From Parapedobacter indicus (GTDB lineage: Bacteria; Bacteroidota; Bacteroidia; Sphingobacteriales; Sphingobacteriaceae), in the NCBI RefSeq assembly GCF_900113765.1, contig NZ_FOQO01000003.1, forward strand, positions 124,001-188,000: a stretch of DNA of 64,000 nt, in the 5' to 3' direction. How positions within the stretch are numbered: position 1 is the first letter of the stretch; every line of letters begins with the position of its first letter. Below are positions 35,381 to 44,540 of the stretch, in pieces. The notes below the pieces were generated by a model. That model was not told the origin of the DNA, ran no database searches, and was given only the letters and a program-made list of their open reading frames with translations. The position numbers and the translations under genes were made by a program.

Positions 35381-36235
35381 TCAATCCTTCAACTGCAATA
35401 CAGCCACCACCGGGCGATGATCGGAAGCGTAGGTCTCTGCAACTACCCGGTGCTCCATGACACGTATCGCCGAAAGCGGACGATAAAAAATATAATCGAT
35501 TGTCCGATTGGGAGTCGTTACGGGGATCGTACCCGGGCAATTCCCCCCTATGCAGGTCCGCCGGAATGTTTGATCCATGATATCGATGGGTTCGCTTCCC
35601 GCTACGTCGTTGAAATCGCCGCACACAATTACCGGACTGTTGCCTTCGGTAAACGCTTCCGTAATTTTCTGTGCTTGCACAGCGCGGTGCTGTGTATGCA
35701 GATCAAGATGTGTACTGGCAAATACCAGTGGTTGGCCTCCCGGCAATTTTACCTTAATTGCCGCGACCGCCCGCGGCTCTCCGCTAAGGCCGGGTGCCAT
35801 GGGCAATGCAAAACCCAGCGTGTCTTCAATCGGAAACTTAGAAAGCACGGCAACGCCATATTCGCCTTCTTCGTGGTCGATGGCCTTTTTGAAATAATAA
35901 TACATTCCCGTCAACTCCGCCAACGCTTTTGCCTGATGCAAACCCTTGCCCGACCGGAGCGTATGTACATCCACTTCCTGTAAGGCCACCAGATCCGGCG
36001 ATTCGTCTTGGATAACCTTCGCAATCGCTTCGACGTCAATTAAATCTGGCCGACTAGGCGGATTACAATGATGAATATTGTAAGCCATTACCTTCAGTTC
36101 AACCCCGGTCCATTCCCGCGGCGGTGCCGGTTGGCCATCGTCCGGCTCCGCTCCATTTTTGGCGCAGGCGAGCAACACGGATAACAGGATAGGCAGGTAA
36201 AGGATGTGTTTCAGCAACTGTCGACGGAATTCCAT
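35381..36235 (-). CDS. Endonuclease/exonuclease/phosphatase family lipoprotein
   Basis: A 284-residue protein from the ATG at 36233-36235, which starts a lipoprotein signal (MEFRRQLLKHILYLPILLSVLLAC). An ATG 24 bases upstream is also open. The fold motifs are MAYNIHHC, LQEVDV (metal-binding Glu), FASTHLDLH, VCGDFNDVAG and the C-terminal SDHRPVVA. All catalytic positions of the DNase I / sphingomyelinase-like superfamily are kept. It would cleave phosphodiesters outside the cytoplasm. The gene lies 67 bp after a SusD gene (43 bp if the upstream ATG is used) and probably belongs to that operon. That suggests a phosphate-containing nutrient rather than plain glycan. Confidence 0.85.
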   Translation of the reverse strand: MEFRRQLLKHILYLPILLSVLLACAKNGAEPDDGQPAPPREWTGVELKVMAYNIHHCNPPSRPDLIDVEAIAKVIQDESPDLVALQEVDVHTLRSGKGLHQAKALAELTGMYYYFKKAIDHEEGEYGVAVLSKFPIEDTLGFALPMAPGLSGEPRAVAAIKVKLPGGQPLVFASTHLDLHTQHRAVQAQKITEAFTEGNSPVIVCGDFNDVAGSEPIDIMDQTFRRTCIGGNCPGTIPVTTPNRTIDYIFYRPLSAIRVMEHRVVAETYASDHRPVVAVLQLKD

Positions 36236-36301
36236 TTGTATATCTTTTAAAAAGGGCATGGGAGCAATATCCAGCCCCCATGCAAAATTATTATTTTTAA
36301 A

Positions 36302-37990
36302 CTACCAGCCGGGATTTTGCCCCAGATTGGGATTTCGTTCTATTTGTGGCTGCGGCACGGGCCATAGGTAATTTTTGGGATCTTCAAACTTCCGGTTCCA
36401 CTGCGCAACCAAATAACCTTCCTCATTGATTCGGAAACTACTGCCCGATTCGGTCAACTTCGGAAACCACGCGGCTTTTACGCCTTCAATATCCCTACCC
36501 AGACGCTCTCCCTCTTTCCAACGCCGCACATCAAAATACCGGTGTCCTTCCAGCATCAGTTCCACCCGGCGTTCGCGACGGATCTCCTCACGGACATCCA
36601 GCTGATGAGCCGCAAGGAACGCCAGATCCATGTGTACCATTCCTACCCGATCACGCAGCAGGTTAATGGACATATCCAGATCGGCCTGTGTCAACGTCCC
36701 TTGTTCGAATTTAGCCTCGGCGTAAGTAAGCAGCACCTCCGCATAGCGGATGTGATGGATATCGTTATCGTCGCGATTGTAAGTAGGCACAGCATCGGGG
36801 TCTACATATTTCTTGTAATAATAGCCCGTGGTGGTTACCGATCCGCGGCCATCCTGGCTGAATTTGGGAGTCATATAGACGGAGGGATCGGGATTTTCGT
36901 CCACCGGACGGCCGTCATAGCGGCCACCCCAGCTATCGCCCGGTACCAAAATCGTTTGTCTCATCCGCGGATCGCGGTTTTCAAAAATCGACGCGTAAGT
37001 ATCATCGTTATACCGCTGTGATTTCCCGATGGGCAATCCATCGGTACACAGGTACGATTCCACCACAGAGCGGGTAGGTACAAAGCGTGCAAACTGATCG
37101 GGCACCTGTATCTCTCGGCTCAGGTTATGCATAATGACGTCCAGCTTGTGCATCCGGGCAAAAATCGTTTCCCGATTGTTTCCGCTCGCCAGTTTGCCTT
37201 TGTCGGTAAAAAGTTCCCAATAACTGGTTGTGGGATCTCCGTTCGAATACAATTCATAAACACCGAGATCCATTACCGCTTTGGCTGCCTCTTCAGCTAC
37301 GTCATATCGATAGTTAGCAAGCGCTATGCGCGCTTTCAATGCCAAGGCTGTGCCTTTACTTATCCGCCCTAAATTTTCTCCTGTAGGAATTTCCGCCGGA
37401 AGTATAGCCGCAGCAGCATCCAGCTCAGCCAGTAAAAAATCAATCACTTCTTCATGGGGCGTACGCGCTTCGTACAGCTCGGGGTCGTCGGGATTCAGCG
37501 TTTTTGTGATCAACGGAATATCGCCGTAAAAGGAAGCGAGGAAACTGTAGGCCAATGCCCGAATCACCCGTACTTCAGCCGCCAGCCTTTCGTTGGCGCC
37601 CGGCTCATTCTCGGTTGCTCCCTGGTAATTTTCCAAAAAAACATTGCACTCCCGCACGTCGCGGTACATGTTCGCCCATTCACTGTTAACGGTGGGCTGC
37701 GTAACCGGGAATACACCGGAACCAATGTCTTTATATTGGTTGGTGGTAGGCCACATCGTGTTTTCCGCCAAATTTTCCATATCGACGAAATTTTTGGCTT
37801 TTACGCGGGAGTAAATAGCCGTAGCCGCCATTTCCAGTTGCTGCTGCGTATTCCAATAGGTCTCATCCACGATCTCGTCCATCGGTGTACGGTCGAGAAA
37901 ATCACTGCAGGAAGCCAGCGACAACGCAGCCAGCAGGCAAATGCTTATTTTACCAAAAATGTATGTATGATTATAGTGTATGCATTTCAT
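36302..37990 (-). CDS. SusD/RagB family nutrient-binding lipoprotein
   Basis: A 562-residue surface lipoprotein with the signal ending at LSLASC (lipid cysteine about residue 28). The N-terminal SusD-like domain carries TYWNTQQQLEMAATAIYSR, and the C-terminal block has IRYAEVLLTYAEAKFEQG and a terminal PNLGQNPGW, the usual ending of this family. It lies 12 bp after the STN-type SusC gene and should form its partner. No glycosidase is attached. The only enzyme gene in the operon direction is the phosphodiesterase-like lipoprotein downstream. Confidence 0.95.
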   Translation of the reverse strand: MKCIHYNHTYIFGKISICLLAALSLASCSDFLDRTPMDEIVDETYWNTQQQLEMAATAIYSRVKAKNFVDMENLAENTMWPTTNQYKDIGSGVFPVTQPTVNSEWANMYRDVRECNVFLENYQGATENEPGANERLAAEVRVIRALAYSFLASFYGDIPLITKTLNPDDPELYEARTPHEEVIDFLLAELDAAAAILPAEIPTGENLGRISKGTALALKARIALANYRYDVAEEAAKAVMDLGVYELYSNGDPTTSYWELFTDKGKLASGNNRETIFARMHKLDVIMHNLSREIQVPDQFARFVPTRSVVESYLCTDGLPIGKSQRYNDDTYASIFENRDPRMRQTILVPGDSWGGRYDGRPVDENPDPSVYMTPKFSQDGRGSVTTTGYYYKKYVDPDAVPTYNRDDNDIHHIRYAEVLLTYAEAKFEQGTLTQADLDMSINLLRDRVGMVHMDLAFLAAHQLDVREEIRRERRVELMLEGHRYFDVRRWKEGERLGRDIEGVKAAWFPKLTESGSSFRINEEGYLVAQWNRKFEDPKNYLWPVPQPQIERNPNLGQNPGW

Positions 37991-38001
37991 TGTTCAGCTC
38001 T

Positions 38002-41000
38002 TTATTGCAGATTTACGTTCAATCCAAAAACAAAAGTTTTGACCATGGGATAGTATCCACCCGAATTTCCGGCCGGTACTTCGGGGTCATAGCCATAGAA
38101 GAAATCCGTCATCGTAAATAGGTTATCGGCCGATGCGTAAACCCGCACCTTGCCTAGACGCGATCCTTCCAGCCAGCGGCTGGGCAACGAATAGCCCAAC
38201 TGGATATTCTTCAACCGCAGGTACGACGCGTCTTCGATCCAATAGGAAGATAAACGGGTGTTGTGCGTCCGCATGTACACAAACCGCGGATAGGAAGCAT
38301 CGGGATTGTCCGGTGTCCAACGGTCCAGGTGGATCTTCTGTGGCATCGCGCTGTTGTTGATAAACGGGTGTCGCGCCGAACCAGTAAGAAAGCCGTCGGC
38401 CTTGCCCACTCCTTGGATAAAGAAACTGAAATCAATTCCTTTCCAGGCCAGGTCGCCCCGGAATCCATACGTATACCTGGGGATGTCACTGCCCAGGATG
38501 TGCCGGTCTTTCTGAACGGTAATCGCTTCATCGTCGGGATTTGCCGGACGGTAAATCAGGTCTCCCGGCCCTACAACATCACCGCTTTGAAAAGGAAATT
38601 TCGCAACGTAGTCGCCATCCACTAGATCAAAATCATCATACTGCGCAATCCGCTCGGCAATAAATCCATAAAAAGCATCCAACGGATAGCCTTCCAGGCG
38701 AACGCGGTCGCCCAGGTTGGTGGCAAAATTCTCCAGCTTGGTCACCTTATTCCGTACATCGGAAAGGTTGGCGTTGACGCGATATTCAAAATCTCCAACC
38801 TTATCCTGCCAGCCCACGATCAATTCCCAGCCTTTATTCTGCACTTCGCCAGAATTCTGGGCAGGATAACCGCTTCCCACGCCAATGACATCCGGAAGCG
38901 GCGGATTCAACAGGATATCCTTGGTCGTATTCACGTAGTACTCGCCTGTAACCGTTAACCGATTTCGCAGAAAAGCGAGATCAAGCCCCACATTAAATTT
39001 CTCGGCAGATTCCCACGTAAGATTCTGGTTGGGAATGAACGTTTGCCGGAAGCCCACCTGTCCTTCGTCGCCGATCGGGTTATTGCTGCCCACTTGTACC
39101 GGGCTCAGGATGGCCATATAGGGGAAGTCGCTGCCTACCTTGTCATTTCCTTGGGTACCATATGATACCCGGAATTTACCCATGTCCCAAAACGTTGTAA
39201 GCGGCTGGAAAAATTCTTCTGCGGAAAATACCCAGCCTGCGGAAACCGCACCGAACCAGTTCCAGCGCACATCCGGGTGGAAGCGCGATGAACCATCGTA
39301 ACGGAAATTCCCTTCCAGCAAATATTTGCTGTCGAAATCGTAATTGACACGGCCAAAGAATGACATCAGTGCATTTTGGCTACTGGAACTATTGTTCAGT
39401 TGGTTTTCAGTTCCCAGCGCGAGAGACGGCACATCCTGTGTCGGCAAGTTTTGCCGCGATGCCCAGAAATCCTTCCCGATGTTCTCTTCGAGCGAATATC
39501 CCAACAAGGCACTGAGGTTGTGTCGTTCAGCAAACGTCTTCGCGTAGTTGGCTGTACCGATAAACGTTTGATAGGCTCCTGTATAATTGTTGAGCGTGAT
39601 CTGGTTGGGGTAATTGGTTTGATAAATCAATGCATTGTCGTCTGGACTGAAGTAGTCAATTGTTTTTAAGAACGTGGTGCGTCGGGAGCTATATTTTACC
39701 AAGCCGTATTGCCCCCGAAGGTCCAACCCCTTAAAAATATTGAGGGTCGCACTCACGTTTGCCGTCACTTCCTGCGATGCGAAGTCGTTGCTACCCCCGT
39801 CGGTTGCCCATGCCACTGGATTACTTTGCCCGCCGTGATACCCCCAACTGCCGTTGGTGAACCGCACAGGCACCAACGGGCGTATGCTCGTTGCAGCAGT
39901 CAACGGAGAGTTTCCGGAAGCAGATCCGCTGTAGTCGCGGTCTATGTATCCCAAGTTGGCATCAATCTTAAGCCTGTCAATAAGTGTCGTATTCAGCCGC
40001 AGCCGTACGTTGTGGCGATTGGCCTTAAAGTTGTCGCCTACCACCATACCCCCTTCGCCAAGGTACCCATATGAAGCGTAATAATTGATGTTGTCGCCCC
40101 CTCCGTTGATGTTTACGGCATGACTCTGTTGCGGTGCATACGGTTTGTAGACTTCATCGATCCAATCGGTATTGGCAAAATAGTTTGGATCGCTACCGTC
40201 GCGGGCAACCTGTATCTGTTCTTCAGTATAGGTAGGATTTTGCCCGGCATTTATGTTGGCTTCGTTTTGCAACATCATATAGTCTGGCGAGCCCAGAAAT
40301 TCGGGCAAAGCAGTTGGTGTTTGCATACCAAAGTAACTGTTGAGGCTGATAGCCGGCTTGCCGCCACTTTTGCCTTGTTTGGTTGTCACCAAAATAACAC
40401 CGTTGGCACCGCGTACCCCATAAATGGAAGAGGAGGCAGCATCTTTCAATACAGAAATGCTCTCGATGTCGTCTGGGTTCAGAATGTTGAGATTGCCTCC
40501 GGGAATCCCGTCCACAACCACCAATGGATTGGCATCACCCCAGGTCCCCACTCCCCGTATGCGGATTTGCGGCGCTTGATTGCCGGGAGCCGTATTCACG
40601 TTGCGCACGGTCACCCCCGGCATCAACCCCTGCAATCCCCTGCCTACGTTGGTAATCGGTCTGTTTTCCAGGTCGACCCCCGAAACCGCACTCACAGCAC
40701 CTGTCAGATTTATTTTCTTCTGGGTACCGTATCCCACGACAACCACTTCTTCCAAATCGGACACGCCGGGTGTAAGCACAACATCCACTTGCGTACGTCC
40801 ATTGACATCGATTTCCTGCGTAACAAAACCAACAGACGAAATCTGCAATCTACTTCGACGGCCCACACGTATCGAAAAGCGTCCTTCGTCGTTGGTAAAT
40901 ACGCCGCGGTTGGTACTCAATTCCCGTACCGTAGCTCCCATAATAGCCTGCGAGGGGCTTTCGTCACTCCGCACCGTCCCCTGTACAGTAATCAGTGTAT

Positions 41001-41382
41001 CTTGCCTACGGATACGCTCGCCGGGCCTAGCCATTACCAGAATCTGCTTACCGTCCATTTTATACGTCAAATCCGTCTGCGCAAAGGCTTCTTCCAGTAC
41101 GTCTTTCAGGTCGCCCCCCTTTGATTTAATGGTAATTAATTGATCCGAAACCAACTGGTCATCGTAAAGGACAGCATAATCAGTTTGCCGTTGGATCTCG
41201 GTAAACAACCGTTCGATGCTGCGTTGGTGAATGGAGACGTGGACCGTCTGAGAATAAGAACGAGCATTGGCTCCCATCACACTTATCCCAACCAATAGAA
41301 TGGTGATTCTTAGCATAAGAAAACACTGAGCAATCCGCCTATTCGGCAAGCAGAATACTTGCCGGGCATGTAAAAAATTCAT
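38002..41382 (-). CDS. STN-domain SusC/FecA-type TonB-dependent transducer
   Basis: An 1126-residue outer-membrane receptor. After a long N-terminal leader (a second possible start is Met23, MLRITILLVG) it has an STN domain (about 45-115: QRSIERLFTEIQRQTDYAVLYDD), a carboxypeptidase-regulatory-like domain, a TonB-box-like DLEEVVVVGYGTQKK, a plug (VVVDGIPGG, ISVLKDAASSSIYGVRG) and the barrel. The STN domain contacts a FecR protein in the periplasm. Since fecR and an ECF sigma gene lie directly upstream in the same direction, the receptor should both import its ligand and report its presence. The substrate is unknown. Confidence 0.96.
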   Translation of the reverse strand: MNFLHARQVFCLPNRRIAQCFLMLRITILLVGISVMGANARSYSQTVHVSIHQRSIERLFTEIQRQTDYAVLYDDQLVSDQLITIKSKGGDLKDVLEEAFAQTDLTYKMDGKQILVMARPGERIRRQDTLITVQGTVRSDESPSQAIMGATVRELSTNRGVFTNDEGRFSIRVGRRSRLQISSVGFVTQEIDVNGRTQVDVVLTPGVSDLEEVVVVGYGTQKKINLTGAVSAVSGVDLENRPITNVGRGLQGLMPGVTVRNVNTAPGNQAPQIRIRGVGTWGDANPLVVVDGIPGGNLNILNPDDIESISVLKDAASSSIYGVRGANGVILVTTKQGKSGGKPAISLNSYFGMQTPTALPEFLGSPDYMMLQNEANINAGQNPTYTEEQIQVARDGSDPNYFANTDWIDEVYKPYAPQQSHAVNINGGGDNINYYASYGYLGEGGMVVGDNFKANRHNVRLRLNTTLIDRLKIDANLGYIDRDYSGSASGNSPLTAATSIRPLVPVRFTNGSWGYHGGQSNPVAWATDGGSNDFASQEVTANVSATLNIFKGLDLRGQYGLVKYSSRRTTFLKTIDYFSPDDNALIYQTNYPNQITLNNYTGAYQTFIGTANYAKTFAERHNLSALLGYSLEENIGKDFWASRQNLPTQDVPSLALGTENQLNNSSSSQNALMSFFGRVNYDFDSKYLLEGNFRYDGSSRFHPDVRWNWFGAVSAGWVFSAEEFFQPLTTFWDMGKFRVSYGTQGNDKVGSDFPYMAILSPVQVGSNNPIGDEGQVGFRQTFIPNQNLTWESAEKFNVGLDLAFLRNRLTVTGEYYVNTTKDILLNPPLPDVIGVGSGYPAQNSGEVQNKGWELIVGWQDKVGDFEYRVNANLSDVRNKVTKLENFATNLGDRVRLEGYPLDAFYGFIAERIAQYDDFDLVDGDYVAKFPFQSGDVVGPGDLIYRPANPDDEAITVQKDRHILGSDIPRYTYGFRGDLAWKGIDFSFFIQGVGKADGFLTGSARHPFINNSAMPQKIHLDRWTPDNPDASYPRFVYMRTHNTRLSSYWIEDASYLRLKNIQLGYSLPSRWLEGSRLGKVRVYASADNLFTMTDFFYGYDPEVPAGNSGGYYPMVKTFVFGLNVNLQ

Positions 41383-41429
41383 ACTTTCGTTAATTCATTA
41401 ATAAATAAACACTGTTAATTGAATGTCAA

Positions 41430-41458
41430 GCGGGCAGGTGTTGGCGCACCTGTTCCGC
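41430..41458 (-). terminator. Hairpin between fecR and the SusC gene
   Basis: CAGGTG (41435-41440) and CACCTG (41447-41452) pair around a 6-nt loop, and GCGG/CCGC extend the stem with small bulges. There is no U-run. In the 95-bp gap after the anti-sigma gene it may terminate or process the sigma-fecR transcript, so that the receptor gene is driven by its own sigma-dependent promoter. Confidence 0.4.
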
Positions 41459-41477
41459 ATTCTTCTCGGGTAGAATG

Positions 41478-42524
41478 TTACTTTCGTCGAATGGCTACCC
41501 TCCTCTCCTGTTGTGTAATCGAATATTCATCGGTATTGTATAAATAAGCAAGCACATCCCGGAGCGGTTTACTTACATCGAGGCTGCCTGAGAATGTCCG
41601 GCTTTCCTGATCACCGGCCACGTCGATGCTGGCATTGTAAACGCGTTCAATCTTTTTAAGGATTTCCGGCAGCGAATTACGCTGAAACATCAACTGTTTT
41701 TTACGCCAGGAAATGTCTGCCTCTCCGTCGTTTTCCTTCATGCTGATCGTGGCGGTCTCCCGATGGAAAGTAACCCTGTTGCCGGGCTTCATCCGTATTT
41801 CACCAAATACATCCGGCTTGGTACTCGTCAACGCAATACTTCCATCGAGTAACAGCGTTGCCGTATAGGCATCGTCTTCATAAGCGCTTACGTTAAAGCT
41901 TGTTCCCAGTACATTGATCTGAATATCCTGTGTATGCACAATAAACGGATGCCCTGCCTGATGCTTCACATCAAAATACCCTTCTCCGGTAATGTATACC
42001 TCGCGGCGTTCAGCCGCAAACACAGCCGGAAACGTCAGTGTAGACCCCGCATTTAACCATACGGTGCTTCCATCCGGCAAACCGACCTCCATCCGTTTCC
42101 CGTAGGGAACATAGAGCATGTGTAACTGCGAAAGCTGAGGTGTTTGCAGGTGATGATACGCTTGCATTCCATGTTGACGAATCTCCAGCAGGGAATCACG
42201 GTAAGAAACGGTTGATTCATCTTCCAATTGAATGATTTTCCCATCACTCAGCATCAGCTGGATTTTCCCACTGGTATCTGCGGATAGGTCAGGAATATGC
42301 TGGGGCATCTGCCTCACTAGCATGGATTCACCGGACGGGTCCGGGCGACAGATAATCCATAGGCTCACACCAATCGCAAGACAAAGGCACGCCGCTCCGG
42401 CCCACGCAACCCGACGGATCGATCGTACTTTTTTTCGTCGGGCTAAGATGCCGGATTGAATCGACGACCATAGCTGTTGTTTATCCAAATCGGATAGCGG
42501 GCGATTATCTAAAGGGTCATCCAT
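41478..42524 (-). CDS. FecR family anti-sigma factor
   Basis: A 348-residue inner-membrane protein. A short cytoplasmic N-terminal domain (about 1-42) that would hold the sigma factor is followed by one membrane helix (about 43-60, VAWAGAACLCLAIGVSLWII). Next comes the FecR domain (about 110-230, YVPYGKRMEVGLPDGSTVWLN, GEGYFDV, LGTSFNVSAY), and a C-terminal DUF4974-like domain (about 275-345) that contacts the receptor STN domain. It lies between the ECF sigma gene and the STN receptor gene, the standard order of such systems. Release of the sigma factor on ligand binding is the expected mechanism. Confidence 0.95.
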   Translation of the reverse strand: MDDPLDNRPLSDLDKQQLWSSIQSGILARRKKVRSIRRVAWAGAACLCLAIGVSLWIICRPDPSGESMLVRQMPQHIPDLSADTSGKIQLMLSDGKIIQLEDESTVSYRDSLLEIRQHGMQAYHHLQTPQLSQLHMLYVPYGKRMEVGLPDGSTVWLNAGSTLTFPAVFAAERREVYITGEGYFDVKHQAGHPFIVHTQDIQINVLGTSFNVSAYEDDAYTATLLLDGSIALTSTKPDVFGEIRMKPGNRVTFHRETATISMKENDGEADISWRKKQLMFQRNSLPEILKKIERVYNASIDVAGDQESRTFSGSLDVSKPLRDVLAYLYNTDEYSITQQERRVAIRRK

Positions 42525-42637
42525 GCCAATCTTCTTCTTTATTCATTTAAAGAACACAGATTAACAAATATGTACTCCTAAAAATAAAAAAGAATACAAC
42601 AAACTGTTTATCAGCACAATAAAATTAAAAGAATCTG

Positions 42638-43210
42638 TCAGGCAGGCTTCATTCGCTTCCGAAGCTGGCGGAGGGCACGACTGAGCAGGGTGCGGCACGT
42701 CGGGATAGGGATTTTCATGATTTTGGAAACCGAATCGTAACTGAGTTCTGAAGTGTAACGAAGAAAAAGCACTTCCTGCTGACGGCTGGGCAATTCGACC
42801 ACTTCCTTTTTCAATGCGGCCATCAGCCGTCGACTTTCCTCCTCCCGAATGGTTTCCTGTTCGACATCTTCTTCTATCAATTGTTCTACCAATTGTTCTA
42901 CCGCGAAATTTTCGTTGACCGTCTGCAAGTCGCGGGATCTTTTCAGTTGTTTGGCTAATTTTCTGCGGAACGATACAAACAGATAGGCATCGATATCCGT
43001 TTCCGCACACAGTCTTTTACGATAGGTATATAAATCTACAAACAGCTCCTGAATACAGTCTTTGATGGTCTCCTCGTCTCTGCAATAGCGACATCCCCAA
43101 CCAAACAGCGTATCGATATAGTGGTCGTACAACCTCTTAAACGCTTCGTCGTCACCGTTCAGGAAGTGTCTCCAGTATTGTTTGATGGTATCAACTATCT
43201 CTCCTCGCAT
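42638..43210 (-). CDS. RNA polymerase ECF-type sigma-70 factor
   Basis: A 190-residue ECF sigma factor. I chose the ATG at 43208-43210, because the 15 further codons upstream start only with TTG. Region 2 is at about 18-60 (EAFKRLYDHYIDTLFGWGC, IKDCIQELFVDLY) and region 4 at about 125-185 (LPSRQQEVLFLRYTSELSYD, helix-turn-helix TCRTLLSRALRQLRKRM). The linker is rich in Glu (LVEQLIEEDVEQE). With the FecR protein encoded 113 bp downstream and the STN receptor it makes a cell-surface signalling unit, and its likely target is the SusC-SusD-phosphodiesterase operon. Confidence 0.95.
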   Translation of the reverse strand: MRGEIVDTIKQYWRHFLNGDDEAFKRLYDHYIDTLFGWGCRYCRDEETIKDCIQELFVDLYTYRKRLCAETDIDAYLFVSFRRKLAKQLKRSRDLQTVNENFAVEQLVEQLIEEDVEQETIREEESRRLMAALKKEVVELPSRQQEVLFLRYTSELSYDSVSKIMKIPIPTCRTLLSRALRQLRKRMKPA

Positions 43211-43353
43211 GCGCTTGCAATTGCCGTGTCCGAACACCTTCTTTTTGGCAGCCAAAGTTAATGATCCAATATAAACTTAATATTAATTGCGAAGTTGCTT
43301 ATTTGCAAAGTCGCGAAAGAGCGAAACCGCGACATACATTGAAAACGCTCATC

Positions 43354-43384
43354 CAAAGGTAAGCAAAAATATAGGCAGGCCAAA
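43354..43384 (-). promoter_or_regulatory. Bacteroidota-type promoter of the ECF sigma gene
   Basis: On the minus strand TTTG (43381-43384) is followed after 19 bases by TACCTTTG (43354-43361), an excellent match to the -33/-7 consensus. It leaves a leader of about 140 nt. A second -7-like site TAACTTTG at 43253-43260 lies closer to the ATG but lacks a -33 element. Confidence 0.65.
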
Positions 43385-43438
43385 TTTAACCCTCCGATAA
43401 TATTCAGGTAACGTTTATTCATCAAATTTGTGTACAAC

Positions 43439-43549
43439 ATGGTATACACATTAGAAATAACCATTTGCATGATCATCCTGTGTTTAGGTGGACTGTCCTA
43501 CTTATTTACCAAATACATCGACGTGCGATTTGAAGAAGGAGAAGATTAA
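43439..43549 (+). CDS. Small 36-residue single-pass membrane peptide
   Basis: An ATG at 43439-43441 opens a 36-codon frame that ends 17 bp before the LpxH-like gene, on the same strand. The product has a hydrophobic stretch (ITICMIILCLGGLSYLF) followed by a charged tail (KYIDVRFEEGED), the pattern of a small one-helix membrane protein. I do not recognise a family. Its spacing suggests it is the first gene of the plus-strand unit. A chance ORF is possible, but composition and position favour a real peptide. Confidence 0.45.
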   Translation: MVYTLEITICMIILCLGGLSYLFTKYIDVRFEEGED

Positions 43550-43566
43550 TTAAGCACCCACAACCT

Positions 43567-44424
43567 ATGAACAAACGGGAGGTAGATCTGGTCGTCCTAT
43601 CAGACGTACATTTGGGCACATATGGATGCCATGCCAAAGAGCTTCTGTGCTATCTGAAGAGCATTAAGCCCAAAAAAATCCTTTTAAATGGCGACATCAT
43701 CGATATCTGGCAGTTCAGCAAACGTTACTGGCCGGAATCACACATGAAAGTGATCCGAAAAATCTTAAAATTTGTAGCGGAAGGAACCCCGGTAACCTAC
43801 CTGACGGGCAACCACGACGAGATGCTGCGTAAATTTGCAGATTTCCAACTCGGGTCACTCACTATTACCAACAAACTTTCCCTACGTATCGGCAAAAAAC
43901 GTGCATGGGTTTTCCACGGCGATATTTTCGATGTTACCATGCAGCATGCTAAGTGGCTCGCCCGACTTGGCGCCATCGGATACGATACGCTTATTTTGCT
44001 GAATAGCTTGGTTAATTGGATATTGACGAAATTAGGCCGGGAAAAAATGAGCCTATCCAAAAAAATTAAAAACAGCATCAAAAATGCGGTGAAATTCATT
44101 AACGACTTTGAAGTAACAGCAGCTACGTTGGCTATTGAGAAGGGTTACCAATACGTCATCTGTGGACATATCCATCAACCGGCAATTCGACAAATACAAA
44201 CCGAAAGAGGAACGGTAACCTACCTCAATTCCGGCGATTGGATAGAAAACCTGACGGCACTGGAATACCACAAAGGCAACTGGCAAATATACCGCTACCA
44301 TCCTGCGGAGTACCTCTCCCACGAGCTAGATCCAGATACATCGGACAACGACAACGATAATCTTGATGGCAAACTGGACATCAAGCGATTGCTCGATTTG
44401 CTCAAATCGGAACCGACGGTTTAG
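43567..44424 (+). CDS. UDP-2,3-diacylglucosamine diphosphatase-like metallophosphoesterase
   Basis: A 285-residue calcineurin-like phosphoesterase. All metal motifs are visible: LSDVHLGTYG near the start, LNGDIIDIW, LTGNHDE, FHGDIFD and the C-terminal CGHIHQP. The sequence is close to the LpxH group, which makes lipid X in lipid A synthesis. The residues WQFSKRYWP and the helical insertion (about 115-185, with INDFE) are typical of the Bacteroidota branch that is longer than E. coli LpxH. It is cytoplasmic or membrane-associated. It follows the small membrane ORF by 17 bp. Whether it is the main LpxH or a paralogue cannot be told here. Confidence 0.85.
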   Translation: MNKREVDLVVLSDVHLGTYGCHAKELLCYLKSIKPKKILLNGDIIDIWQFSKRYWPESHMKVIRKILKFVAEGTPVTYLTGNHDEMLRKFADFQLGSLTITNKLSLRIGKKRAWVFHGDIFDVTMQHAKWLARLGAIGYDTLILLNSLVNWILTKLGREKMSLSKKIKNSIKNAVKFINDFEVTAATLAIEKGYQYVICGHIHQPAIRQIQTERGTVTYLNSGDWIENLTALEYHKGNWQIYRYHPAEYLSHELDPDTSDNDNDNLDGKLDIKRLLDLLKSEPTV

Positions 44425-44427
44425 TTA

Positions 44428-44495
44428 GTTGAAAGTGGAAAGTTAATTGAAATTGGAAAATGAACTTTCAATTTTCAAATCTCCAACTTTCAATT
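44428..44495. repeat. TTGAAAGT-type imperfect inverted repeat
   Basis: The 116-bp gap after the LpxH-like gene contains short copies of TTGAAAGTGGA on one side and TCCAACTTTCAA on the other, with AATTGAAA / TTTCAATT in between. They can fold into an imperfect hairpin. Similar AACTTTCAACTTTC-type repeats are common between genes in this family. It probably ends the upstream transcript. Confidence 0.45.
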
Positions 44496-44508
44496 AAAAA
44501 TTAACCCC

Positions 44509-44516
44509 TATACTTG
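44509..44516 (+). promoter_or_regulatory. Candidate -7 element (TATACTTG) for the DUF6427 gene
   Basis: TATACTTG differs from TAnnTTTG by one base and lies 32 nt upstream of the ATG at 44541. There is no clear -33 element. Confidence 0.3.
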
Positions 44517-44540
44517 TAGCACCTTTTCGGTGAATACAAA

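Noticed and set aside
40120..41124. 334-codon plus-strand frame antisense to the STN receptor gene
   Set aside because: It is the mirror of a clear receptor gene. Composition follows the codon pattern of the opposite strand.
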